This document shows positions 1 through 9,592 of a stretch of DNA of 64,000 nt, piece by piece (the first letter of the stretch is position 1; each line of letters opens with the position of its first letter). Below the pieces are notes generated by a model that saw nothing but the letters and a program-made list of their open reading frames with translations, was not told where the DNA came from and made no database searches. Both the position numbers and the translations under genes were made by a program. This DNA comes from Cladophialophora immunda. Its lineage: Eukaryota > Ascomycota > Eurotiomycetes > Chaetothyriales > Herpotrichiellaceae. The DNA lies in the NCBI RefSeq assembly GCF_000835495.1, contig NW_015622544.1, positions 4,554,855-4,618,854 on the forward strand. The letters are read 5' to 3'.

Positions 1-562
1 AACCAGGCCGATTACGACCCAGAATGCTGTCAATAACAGCTCTGCGGTCGGGGGAGCGGCGTAGCGACTCGAGTTCTTCTCCAGATTCCAAGTCTGTGGT
101 GTCCGAAATGGGCTTCTCCTGGGCGACAGGCTTTTCAGCTCTTTCCTTGGCTCTGGCTCTTCTTGCGGCACGCTTCTGGTTGCGAATGTACGCGGCAGTG
201 GCCTTGTTATTTGGGGCTTCCACATTGTCTTCAAGATCGGCGCCATCCAGCTCGTCCCGCCAGCGCACAGCCTTGCTGAGCTGGTTGAGGTCGACCTCTG
301 CCACTGGTTCATCGTTGATCTCATATTTGAACAGCTCTGCAGCTTGCTGTTCGTCAGCAGCATGAGGCCGCCCTAGGTAGTCCCACAGAGAGGAGAAATC
401 CCCAAGCGAACCCTCGCATGTGTCGTCGGCCCCTCCATCTTTGCTGGCGTAGATGACTACCTCATGGCTCAGTGCAGAATCACTGTTCTTGAGCTTGAGA
501 CTGTTAAGAAGTCTGATGGCATCATTCAGGTCCCATGACGGGGAATGCTGGGTGTCCGGCAT
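1..562 (-). CDS. Unrecognised protein, N-terminal part (runs off left edge)
   Basis: An open frame on the minus strand runs from an ATG at 562-560 to the window edge without a stop, giving about 187 residues. The start (MPDTQHSPSWDLNDAIRLL) is the first in-frame ATG. A short predicted helix follows (DAIRLLNSLKLK), then SLWDYLGRP around residues 55-63, a stretch rich in acid and Q, and a basic arginine/alanine-rich helix (RNQKRAARRARAKERAEK). I do not recognise the family. The tryptophan motif near the start faintly recalls N-termini of some fungal nuclease-like proteins, but that is a guess. The plus-strand frames over the same bases are antisense shadows. Only the 5' end is present, so length and function cannot be judged. 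Confidence 0.6.
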   Translation of the reverse strand, partial: MPDTQHSPSWDLNDAIRLLNSLKLKNSDSALSHEVVIYASKDGGADDTCEGSLGDFSSLWDYLGRPHAADEQQAAELFKYEINDEPVAEVDLNQLSKAVRWRDELDGADLEDNVEAPNNKATAAYIRNQKRAARRARAKERAEKPVAQEKPISDTTDLESGEELESLRRSPDRRAVIDSILGRNRPG

Positions 563-1486
563 GTGCGCTTTCGAGAGAGGCGGACTCTCCAGTACTCGAG
601 AGGGAAAGGTGGAGGTTAGAGGAAGGTAGGTCTAGTTGGGAAGGTCAAGCGGGATGCACGGCGATTCATATCTCTCGTGTCTGTGTGCAGGTGGTGTCGG
701 TGATTGGTAGAAGAGCAGGATGGTTGGGTCGTCAATCGAGACAGAGAAATGGTGGTTGTATGAGAGCGGTGGTGTTGTGGCTGTGTGGTGTTGGTGATTC
801 ATTCCCACTTGATCGGCTGGTCATTACTCGCCTTTCCGACGCCGCCAGCCAGATCTGCGCTAGTCACTTTGGGGCTAGTTCACTTCACTGCCAGCTCTCT
901 CGCTTCACTTGTGCGTGCCGCTTTTACTTCCTTCTCACTGTTGACTCTGCGGTGCAAATGACATCGAGACGCCCAAAGAATGAAGTACTTGGAATCATGA
1001 CCAGATGAAACCACTAATCTCTTTCCACAGATGGATACGACTCCTTCTTTGGAGAGGATAGAGTTGGTACTTCTGTGTCAAAGCGGGTTGCATCCGCTGT
1101 CTTGCAGCACTGTGCTGTCCCCCCAAATCCCCAGCTTCGGGCTGTACCAGCGATGATGGATGGACGCCATAATGTGTCGCCGTCTGCCCTGTTCATCTAT
1201 CGGCGCTGCTTGTGATCCGCGCCCAACATGAGATCGTCTCTCAAGGGCTCCGCTTTGTTCCAAGGAGTCACTTTCCACTGAACTGTCAGCGGCGCTGTGG
1301 GAAGTGTGGACTGAGCGCTTTCTTCTGACCCGAAGTGATGATTGTTGGGTGAACATTGGATGAGATGAAAGATGATTTCTAGATTTTCGGGCTCATAAAT
1401 ATCTATTCGGCTATCTTTCCTCTCTATCTCTCCCCCATAATTGTTCTAATAGAGCTGGCGTTCGACAACGACAAATTGTAGACACG
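563..1486. other. Intergenic region, no convincing gene
   Basis: This 0.9-kb stretch lies upstream of the minus-strand gene that begins at 562 and upstream of the plus-strand F-box remnant. Open frames exist on both strands (for example 535-1008 plus, 1078-1356 minus), but their residue composition shows no domain and no splice partners. It should hold the promoter of the minus-strand gene. I see nothing else in it. Confidence 0.4.
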
Positions 1487-2600
1487 ATGGCACCTCTGGT
1501 AGTCGACGCAATCCGGGCTTCCAGCATCCCACAAGCAGTAGTTGATGTCCTGACTCATGTTGTCACAATGTTTTGACAAGGCACTCTATGTTCATGTCAC
1601 AGCTTCAGACGACGGCCCCTCTTCGACTGGAGTCCTTCACTTCATCTCCCGCCTCAGAAGCCTCCCTCGCGAACTGTTTCTTCTGATCTTGACCATGCTT
1701 TCCTACCGCAATCTCGTCTAGCTTACCTTGACCTGTATGGCTGTGGCGGACATCATTCTCAATGACCCGAAATTCACCATTGTTTCCATCTCCGAGAACG
1801 CCAAGTACGCAGCTCTCGGACATTATGACACCATGACATGGTCACCAATGCTTTCCCCGGCCGCTTCGACCACAGATCCCTCCCCTGGGGCAGTCACTAC
1901 CCCCGTCCTTTTCACATGTGGCGACTGAGGGAGTGGCGCCGGAAATTGGGAGAGGCAGTGCAGAAGTTGAGGGAAGAACGAAAGGTCGTTGAACAAGAGG
2001 AGGATAAACATCGGCAAGAGCACGGAAGCAACGGCCGAAAGTCCTGAAAGAAACAGAAAGACGAGCTTATGCGGACTTAGCGTCCACAGCAGACTAAGAC
2101 GCTGCGTCCAAGCTGGTTCGCTGCCTACAACAGATACTTTGGAGAAGCTGGATAGAACCAAACACATGCCAATCTGTCCACATGGTCTTGTTGGAGTACT
2201 TAGGTGCCTCGGATGCTTCCCCATCCGGAGGAAAATCAAGATAGATCTGCCCCCCTTCTGTGCCCCTCTAAAAGGACCCAATTGGAGGCTTTGCGGTGCT
2301 TCACCGTGGAGTGCGCTTGGATTCTGAGTACGTCACGGCCTGCCAGAAACGCGGTTCCGGTGGCTCGTATCGAAAAATCCATGGTTTCCCCTCTCGTTCT
2401 CTCGCAAATTCCAACTGCGGTCTTCCCGTTGGTGCGAAATCCGAGGCTTTGGGGGCGACCATGTCGTCGAGCTAGCGAGCTCGAGATGCTTGCTACAGTC
2501 TCGGAAAATGCCCCTGCTTCGATGACTCCGCTTCCACTCCTCCTTGAAAGACGCCAGAAATGGTTACTCTTGCCTCATCTTCGTCCGCACACTCCGCAGG
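1487..2600 (+). pseudogene. Decayed F-box-like gene
   Basis: An ATG at 1487 opens a 28-codon frame. Further on, at about 1610-1790, another frame reads RLRSLPRELFLLILTML and then LTCMAVADIILND, which has the look of an F-box (LP-x-E-L-x-x-x-I-L). The frame is cut by TAG at 1719-1721 in the middle of the motif. Around 1830 the coding-like reading moves to another frame (HMWRLREWRRKLGEAVQKL) and meets TGA and TAG between 2045 and 2080, then WFAAYNRYFGEAG followed by another TAG. Further fragments continue to about 2600. The stops would fit C-to-T changes of CAG/CGA codons. I infer an F-box gene that has lost function; I could not build an intact spliced model. The minus-strand frame at 1823-2281 is its antisense. 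Confidence 0.4.
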
Positions 2601-2748
2601 TGGAGTGAGTTCAACAATCTGGGATGCGGGGCGAGCTCGATAGCTGTAGGAGCCCCTCAAATCCTGTATTTGAGCTCCCAGCCATCTGTCTCTTCCAGGA
2701 CTGCACTCTTCTTCCCAATCCGTGGGTCATCATCGCTTCTCTTCAACA

Positions 2749-3792
2749 ATGTCTGCTATCCAAGGCCAAATCGATCGGGGTGCCGTGCCCAACCACGTTT
2801 CCAATGTCTGCCCTAAAGGAACAAAGTTTCATATCATGGAGGTAGGCTGGCTCGAGTGTGACGAAGCCTTCGTGGTTCGTGGCGGCAACACCAGCCTAAA
2901 GAGCACCGAAAACAAGTCCTTTGTCAACAAACGGAGGGAGCTTCCCGTGTTTTGTATCCTTATCGAACACCCGCATGAGGGTCTCATCTTGTGGGAGACG
3001 GGTTGTGGCAAGGACTACCCTGAGATCTGGGGCCCTGTGGTGTCTGACGTGTTTTCTCGGGTGCGCTATGAGCCTCAGCATGAGCTGAAGGCCGCGGTTG
3101 AGGCCACGGGAAATAAGCTCGAGGATATCAAGAAAATCATCATCGGTCATCTACACCTCGACCATGCGGGAGGGTTAGACGAATTCCTTGACAGAAAGGA
3201 CGTTGAGATTTGGGTCCACGACCGAGAACTCAGGGCAGCTTTCTGGTCTGTTGCGACGGGCGCCGATGTGGGCGTCTACCTGGAACATTACCTCAAATTG
3301 AGCTTGTATGTGGCCGTCGCTTCCGGCGCAGAAGTGCGTATTCTGACGGTTTGCAGGAATTGGAAGACTTTCGATGAGCGAACGTTCGATTTCTGCCAAG
3401 GCATCACCCTGCATCATTTACCAGGCCACACTGACGGTGAGAGCTGCGCTGCCTGGTTGAAGAAAAAAAAAGGAGTTGCTGACTGGCCACAGGACTGATT
3501 GGAATGCAAATCAACATGCCGGACAGTGGGACGTTCTTCTTCATCAGTGACCACTGCCACGTCATTGAAAATGTGAGTGTCTTTCACACCTCAGCTTGCT
3601 CAGTACTGAACTATTTCCCACCAGTGGCGCGATGGTATCCCTCAAGGGTGGCTTGCTAGAGATCATCCATCATGGTTCCAGAGCACTCAGCGGTTGAAGC
3701 ACTTGGAGAGGACGACCAAGGGCCAGGTCGTTCCAGGCCATGACAAAGAAACATACGAGAATTTGATCGCCAACGGAAGGACATATACCTGA
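2749..3792 (+). CDS. Metallo-beta-lactamase-fold hydrolase, AHL-lactonase-like
   Basis: The model is join(2749..3436, 3493..3572, 3625..3792), 311 residues. Exon 1 ends in GAC G|GTGAGA, the first intron ends CCACAG, and the second intron runs from GTGAGT to CCAG; all frames join cleanly. The zinc-binding HLHLDH motif sits at residues 134-139, the next histidine in LPGHTDG, the bridging aspartate region in FFFISDHCHVIEN and the last histidine in VVPGHD. This order is that of the N-acyl-homoserine-lactone lactonase branch (AiiA/AttM type) of the metallo-beta-lactamase superfamily, and the length is a little above the usual 250-290. No signal peptide is visible, so it is probably cytosolic. The natural substrate in fungi is not settled; lactonase activity is inferred from the motifs. 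The start was taken at MSAIQGQ because the upstream in-frame ATG (2722) adds residues without family likeness. Confidence 0.8.
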
Positions 3793-4064
3793 GTCGACTA
3801 GTGGACCGGCTCTGGCAGAGCTTGTTGACTTGGGACGGAGCGCACTTTAGGCGCCCAGAAATGAGAACTGTTGTGATGCTCTCCACCATCTGGTTCTTAA
3901 TCCACGCTCAGCCAGTTGCTCGTCGTCTTGCATGCCGGTAGAGTCCAGTCCTTTCCAATGTCACTGCTTTCGGAACGTGAAATCTTTGGCGGCGGTTGAA
4001 TGGAGTACAGCCCACAGTAGCTCCATGGGCCCAGTGTATGACCATGCCCTTGAAGTTTGAAACG

Positions 4065-5447
4065 TTAAGTGATAGAGGACTCCTGATCCGCCATGCTCCA
4101 CTGGCTCCCGGTCAAGGCGGAGTCCATCATTTCTGGCGTCTCTTCGGACGGTCCATCTCGGTAATTCTCGCTCGAATCATCGTTGGCGACAGAGAAGCCG
4201 ACCGATTTGGCGTTTTTATTGCTGCCCTTTTTCCCAACCAGGACGATGTCACCGTTCCACGGCTGGCATTTATATATGATTTCTCCGCAACGCAGACATG
4301 TCCAGCCACCACCCTCCTCGGCTTCAATTTTGGTGGCTATACATACAAAGCAGTAGATACAGCCACATGGAATGGTCTCGTAAGGATTCACCACATCGGT
4401 AGTGGCTGAGCCAATGACGCCTCCTCCAGCGGCAGCGTTTGCTCCTAGGATCTCGGCTTCGGAAGTCGATGTTGGGTTCTGGTCCTGATAGCAAATGGCG
4501 CAAGTCCTTTCGGGTAGAAAAGCCAGTGGCCCGCTTTTGGTCTTCTCACCGTCGTCTTCTGCTTCTGATTGCGACTTCATGGCATCTTTCGTTTTCTTCC
4601 ACATCCTGGAGAGCCATCTTCGCCATCGACTAATGCCGACCAACGGCAAGAGGAATAGTAAAAATTCAGTAAAGGCATGCCAGACTAATTGACGGTTCAG
4701 ATACTCGAACGAGACTTCCCGGCTAACTTGATTAGATGGCGACATCAGTCTCAATCTCAGCAAGCGATCTGTAAGAGTCCGGTAGCGTCCATTGACGAGG
4801 AACACCAGGAAGGAACAAAAGGCGGCGATGGAATGTGTTGTAGAGACAAAGGAGGTGAATCGCATCAGCCTCTGGACTGTCTCTGAAGGAGCTGTGTAAC
4901 CTCGCTCTTGGTCGATCAGCCAATCTTCCCACTTGTCCCATCCATACCGCCCAAAGACCGTTAATAGCCCGTAAAGACTCTTTTGCCATCTGGTCGGTTT
5001 CGGAAGATCCAATCCAGATTTCCTTGCGTCGACGTATCGGAGGTTCTGTAGAGCCGCGCCATAGGAAGCATCGTTGTCCCATATAGATAGTTTGAACAGT
5101 ATCGCTCTGAGGGCAAGCAGAATTTCTTGCGACCAGTCATCCTGAAGATGCGCCCCGAGGTATTTCAGGGCATCTGCCACTTGTGTTTTCAATAGCCCCA
5201 GCAACTCCTCATCCAGGAGTTCGGCATCCACTTGCCCAACTCGAAAGGCTGGCCGTGTGCCCTCCGACTCTAGCAGAGTTATCCAGAATGAAGACAACTT
5301 GGGTCGCAGGGACTGAGTGATTCGCGTCAAGGAGGAGCGGCCACTGGTAATATCGGGCTGCTGAATGAGGGTGCGGGCTTCTTGTTGTCTGGCTGTCTGC
5401 CGTGCTAGAATGCGTTCCTGAGCAGCGGCAAAGCTGCTAGATGACAT
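4065..5447 (-). CDS. PEX2: Peroxin-2, RING-type peroxisomal ubiquitin ligase
   Basis: One uninterrupted frame of 460 residues. The N-terminal half matches the Pex2/Pex12 domain: a helical region with an LRYVDARK segment and hydrophobic spans near residues 180-270. A C-terminal RING begins at C316 (CAIC) and continues with PCGCIYCFVC and WTCLRCGE near residues 360-390. Between the first and second ligand pairs is an inserted loop of about 35 residues rich in Gly, Ala and Ser. Pex2 forms with Pex10 and Pex12 the retrotranslocation channel and ubiquitin ligase that recycles the PTS1 receptor Pex5 in the peroxisomal membrane. About 70 acidic and Ser-rich residues follow the RING. It diverges from KAP120 with a 411-bp shared upstream region. 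The frame at 3996-4409 plus is antisense. Confidence 0.88.
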   Translation of the reverse strand: MSSSSFAAAQERILARQTARQQEARTLIQQPDITSGRSSLTRITQSLRPKLSSFWITLLESEGTRPAFRVGQVDAELLDEELLGLLKTQVADALKYLGAHLQDDWSQEILLALRAILFKLSIWDNDASYGAALQNLRYVDARKSGLDLPKPTRWQKSLYGLLTVFGRYGWDKWEDWLIDQERGYTAPSETVQRLMRFTSFVSTTHSIAAFCSFLVFLVNGRYRTLTDRLLRLRLMSPSNQVSREVSFEYLNRQLVWHAFTEFLLFLLPLVGISRWRRWLSRMWKKTKDAMKSQSEAEDDGEKTKSGPLAFLPERTCAICYQDQNPTSTSEAEILGANAAAGGGVIGSATTDVVNPYETIPCGCIYCFVCIATKIEAEEGGGWTCLRCGEIIYKCQPWNGDIVLVGKKGSNKNAKSVGFSVANDDSSENYRDGPSEETPEMMDSALTGSQWSMADQESSIT

Positions 5448-5858
5448 TGCGCGGTCATCTGAGGGCGGAGGGTGAAGGGAAGGAAGCGGGAAGGACGACG
5501 AGAAAATTGCGGGAGACTGTCGAGAGCAATAATAATAAGAATTAATGAGCAGCCGAGGCTGGCTTCGGCGAGAGATTGGCCGTTGGGCTCGCTGACTGGT
5601 ACGGAGTAGTTGTGGTTGGCCGCAGCCTCTTGCTGTTTTAAGGCTCGTGTAGGCTGCTCATTGTGTGAAGGCGCCACGAAAGGCTGGGGCTCCTTTAATG
5701 TGTTTCATCAGAGCCTTCTCCGTCATTCGCGGTCTCATGTTGAGAAGATTCTGTTTGGCCTTTCTCAGTCCTTTCTCAGTCCTTTCTCTTGCCAAACAAT
5801 CCTTCTCTTCAACACCAGGATGATGACTTCTGCCATCATTTAGGCCCAAACGACAGAA
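5448..5858. promoter_or_regulatory. Divergent promoter of PEX2 and KAP120
   Basis: This 411-bp region separates two genes that start in opposite directions, so it should drive both. Near KAP120 it holds a pyrimidine-rich leader with almost three copies of the 11-mer CCTTTCTCAGT (5759-5769, 5770-5780, then a partial copy). Pyrimidine-rich tracts just upstream of the start codon are common in promoters of highly expressed filamentous-fungal genes. No clear TATA box was seen. Confidence 0.45.
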
Positions 5859-8800
5859 ATGCCTTCCTTCACCATCGAGGTAGAGGGCGAAACCAACCCG
5901 CTGACCAGGAATGCCGTCATATCCACCCTCGAAAGCGCCTCACATCCCACGGCTCAAGGCTTGAAAGTAGCTACACAGCAGATTGGGAATTGGGAAAGGT
6001 CACCTGGCTATTATGCCCTTCTTCAGGATGTCTACGCCGATTTCTCGCTCAGCCAAGAAGTTCGCTTGCAGGCCATCATTCAACTCAAGAACGGCATCGA
6101 CAAACACTGGCGCAAAACGTCCGTAAATCCTATCAGCAAGGTTGAGAAGGAACAGATCAGATCGAGATCTATCGAAGTGGGCGTGCGCGAGCCTATCTCT
6201 GCCCTTGCACTCCAGAATGCCCTGATGCTTGCGAAGATTGTCCGGTATGAATTTCCCCACGACTGGCCGGACGTCATCAATGTCATAATACAACACCTTC
6301 GAGCGGCAAGTGAAGACCTAAATGCAAACCTTTATATCTCGAACATTTTGACCATTACCCTGCAAGTTATCAAGGAGCTGGCATCGGGACGTCTACAGCG
6401 CACGAAGAAGAGTCTTCAACTTGTAGCGCTGGAGCTTTTGCAAGTCCTAGGGCGCCTCTACGTTGGTTTGGTGGCTAAGTGGCAGTCAAGCGCTCATCAA
6501 GCCGACCTGGCTAGCGCAGTCAGCAGTCATTCAGCGCTCAAGACACTGCGGCGACTCCTCATCGTTGGCTTTGAGAATCCTCATCGGGAAGACGCTGTCA
6601 AGCAATTTTGGGATCTCCTGCAGACGCACCAACAAGCTTTTTGGGCAGCATACAGCCAAGCACTTCCGGAAGACGCTCGAAGCATGCTATTGAAGCATCT
6701 GCTCCAACTGGCCAAGTTGTATCTCGACATGGCTCGAAATCACCCGGCCTCCTTTGTCCTTCTTGGCTGCATGGACGTCTTGAACCGTTCCTGGTTGATA
6801 ATCAGCCAGAGCGAAGCTAGGCAGCCACCTTTGCAGGGTAACTTTGATTGGAACGTGTACCGCAGTGGCGACAATGTCGAGGAGTCACCAATAGAGAAGC
6901 TTTGCTTGAAAGCCCTATTACTATTTCGTGCTTGCCTGAAGATGGTCTTCAACCCTGTCCAAACGTTCAAATATGTCACCCCAGAGGACAAGCAAGACAG
7001 AAAAGCCGCAGTCGACTACGTCAAAAACACGGTGCTTACCCAAGACTTCGTTCTTCGACTTATGGAGCTTTTGGTGACCCAATATTTCATCCTTCGGCCG
7101 TCCGACTTGCGAGATTGGGAGCAGGAGCCGGATGAGTGGGAACGCCGAGAGGAAGAAATTGCAGATGCATGGGAGTTCTCCATTCGCTCATGTTCGGAAA
7201 AGTTGTTCCTAGATCTTGTCATCAACTTCAAAGAGCTTCTGGTTCCACGGTTAGTCCAAGTGTTCCATCAATACGCTACCACTTCAAACACCGATGTGCT
7301 TCTGAAAGACAGCCTCTACTCGGCCATTGGCATAGCAGCCGCATGTCTGGAAGATGTCCTTGACTTCAATACTTTCCTCCGGGAAACCTTGGTGCAAGAA
7401 GTGCAGATGAACCAGCCAAATTACAACCTCCTTCGACGGCGAACTGCAATTTTACTAGGCCAATGGGTCCCAATCAAGGCGGAAACACTCGATCGAATTG
7501 CAGTGTATCAAATATTCACACATTTGCTTTCCAGCAAAGAGCCACTCAATGACCATGTGGTTCGAGTGACAGCAGGACGGCAGTTGCGTCTTGTGTTGGA
7601 GCCCTTTGAATTCAGCTACTCCGATTTCAGACCCTACGCTACACCTTTGCTAGAAGGCGTCATGTCTCTCATCACTGAGACTGAACTATCCGAGACAAAG
7701 ATGGCATTGCTCGAGACGGTTAGAGTGGCGGTCACGAGGTTGGAAGGCCATATAGAACCGTACGCACAGGGCATAATGTCGATGCTTCCGCCGTTGTGGA
7801 CAGAATCTGGCGAAGAACACTTGATGAAACAAGCAATATTGACCTTGATCACCGCAATTGTCAACAGTCTTGGGCAGAAGAGCCTTGCTTACCATGGGCC
7901 CATTCTACCCTTGATTCATGACTCAATCCAACCACAGTCGGAAGCAATTGTGTATCTACTTGAGGAGGCCCTCGAACTGTGGGCTGCAATCGTACAGCAG
8001 ACTCCAACGGAACATGCCTCTTCAGATCTGCTATCCCTCTCTCAATCTCTCCTTCCACTGTTGGATATGGGCGGTGAACTTCTACGGCAGATATTTGAGC
8101 TCACCGAATCCTATACGATATTGTCGCCCACTACGGTTCTGTCTCCTCAATTTCTGACGCCGCTCCTCATATCAATGAAATCCTTCTTGCCAGCTCTATC
8201 AACTAGCCGAGCACGGGATGCGTCATTGGCACCTCATGTACTTGAAAACCTTGTCGCTACCATTTCGATCGAGTCTCAGTCCGGTGTGAATCCTCAACAG
8301 GCGCTTACACACGTGTTGGAATCGATGCTAAGTACCAACTATCTGGCATCGGTGATGGAGCTCCTTAAGGAAGCATACGAGTACCATCAGGATCCTCGTC
8401 CGATTCGCAAACCACCAGACATCATTGGCCCGGGAGAGACCAGCCTTTTCGGTCTACTTGCACGCATAGCACTGCTCTCACCAGACCAATTCATTCAAGC
8501 CGTGACCGCTACCGATATTACGTCAAGCGTTTCTACATCAGCGTCAACTCCGTCGTCTGTTTCACCACCCGCCAAATGGCTTTTGACAGAATGGTTCCTC
8601 CACATCGACACCATAGGCGACATCTTACGCAAGAAACTTCAGGTCCTTGCCCTCACAAACTTGCTTACTTGTACCGTGCCTCCACACTTTCCAACATTCA
8701 TGCTCGAAAGCCTCGAGACACTGTTCACAATTTGGACCGATATTTGTACGGAGCTCGGGCAAGAAGCAGCAGATGAATCCGAGGGTGACTACTTGTGGCA

Positions 8801-9041
8801 TAACCGCCACGGAAATGGTGGAGATGTCCCTGAGTGGCCGGATGCAACGCCGGAGGATGGACGAAAGAGAATATTGAGTAACCACGACCCAATCTACACG
8901 ATGAATATACGCGAATTCATCGGGGCGCGGCTGAGACAGGTAATTGAGAGGACAGGCGGGTTGGAGAATTTTCAGCACCATTGGCTCAGTCAAATTGACG
9001 AAACGATTGTTAAGAGCTTCGCGAACATGAAGTTGTTGTGA
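5859..9041 (+). CDS. KAP120: Importin-beta family karyopherin, Kap120 / importin-11 type
   Basis: A single exon of 1060 residues. The N-terminus has an importin-beta N-terminal (Ran-binding) domain at about residues 25-100, with NWERSPGYYALLQDVY and LQAIIQLKNGIDKHWRKT, as in importin-11. The rest is alpha-helical HEAT-like repeat. Length and the C-terminal REFIGARLRQVIERTGG segment fit the Kap120/importin-11 branch. In yeast Kap120 carries cargo such as the ribosome-assembly factor Rpf1 into the nucleus; here the role is inferred from family. The chosen ATG is the first after the pyrimidine-rich leader and is directly followed by the conserved domain. Many overlapping frames on both strands are shadows. 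Confidence 0.88.
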   Translation: MPSFTIEVEGETNPLTRNAVISTLESASHPTAQGLKVATQQIGNWERSPGYYALLQDVYADFSLSQEVRLQAIIQLKNGIDKHWRKTSVNPISKVEKEQIRSRSIEVGVREPISALALQNALMLAKIVRYEFPHDWPDVINVIIQHLRAASEDLNANLYISNILTITLQVIKELASGRLQRTKKSLQLVALELLQVLGRLYVGLVAKWQSSAHQADLASAVSSHSALKTLRRLLIVGFENPHREDAVKQFWDLLQTHQQAFWAAYSQALPEDARSMLLKHLLQLAKLYLDMARNHPASFVLLGCMDVLNRSWLIISQSEARQPPLQGNFDWNVYRSGDNVEESPIEKLCLKALLLFRACLKMVFNPVQTFKYVTPEDKQDRKAAVDYVKNTVLTQDFVLRLMELLVTQYFILRPSDLRDWEQEPDEWERREEEIADAWEFSIRSCSEKLFLDLVINFKELLVPRLVQVFHQYATTSNTDVLLKDSLYSAIGIAAACLEDVLDFNTFLRETLVQEVQMNQPNYNLLRRRTAILLGQWVPIKAETLDRIAVYQIFTHLLSSKEPLNDHVVRVTAGRQLRLVLEPFEFSYSDFRPYATPLLEGVMSLITETELSETKMALLETVRVAVTRLEGHIEPYAQGIMSMLPPLWTESGEEHLMKQAILTLITAIVNSLGQKSLAYHGPILPLIHDSIQPQSEAIVYLLEEALELWAAIVQQTPTEHASSDLLSLSQSLLPLLDMGGELLRQIFELTESYTILSPTTVLSPQFLTPLLISMKSFLPALSTSRARDASLAPHVLENLVATISIESQSGVNPQQALTHVLESMLSTNYLASVMELLKEAYEYHQDPRPIRKPPDIIGPGETSLFGLLARIALLSPDQFIQAVTATDITSSVSTSASTPSSVSPPAKWLLTEWFLHIDTIGDILRKKLQVLALTNLLTCTVPPHFPTFMLESLETLFTIWTDICTELGQEAADESEGDYLWHNRHGNGGDVPEWPDATPEDGRKRILSNHDPIYTMNIREFIGARLRQVIERTGGLENFQHHWLSQIDETIVKSFANMKLL

Positions 9042-9592
9042 CACGGGATTTGTATTTAATCGAGCATCATGGCAATTGGAAACGACGGGACACGAGACTC
9101 ACGCGAAATGTTCTAAAACTGATCCTATCTCTCACCACGAGGATGTTTGACCTGTTGTTACACGACCTCACCAATGGACAAGTCCTGCTATCAACATTTG
9201 CTTTTACAGATGGGTGTGGAGCTCTCGTGCTGGCGGTATTCACGTTTATTAGAGCCAACAAGGCGCCTGTGATCGATAAGTAAAGCCCAACACAAGAACA
9301 ACTTCAGAAGGAGGGCAAAGGGGCCTAATGAAAACAGAGCATATGTCGGGAGGGCTTCCATGTACAGCTCACTTGAATGAAGAAAGGTGGAGTGCCAGCT
9401 ACGGGCTATGAGACACCCATATCCAATGCTTCCTCACAATGATAATAGTCATTGATCCAAGCAAACACTGAATTCGAGGTACTGGTGTGTAGAACAAGCA
9501 TACAAAGATATGGAACCCCCCAAAAGGAAGTGCAAATACCAACTCCAAGGGACTAAAAGAAAAGAGCCGCCATTTCCCAAGACGCCTCTGTT
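9042..9592. other. Convergent 3' region between KAP120 and the hydrolase-phosphatase gene
   Basis: This 551-bp stretch should hold the 3' UTRs and polyadenylation signals of two convergent genes. It includes A-rich stretches but no open frame with protein-like character. I see nothing else in it. Confidence 0.4.
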
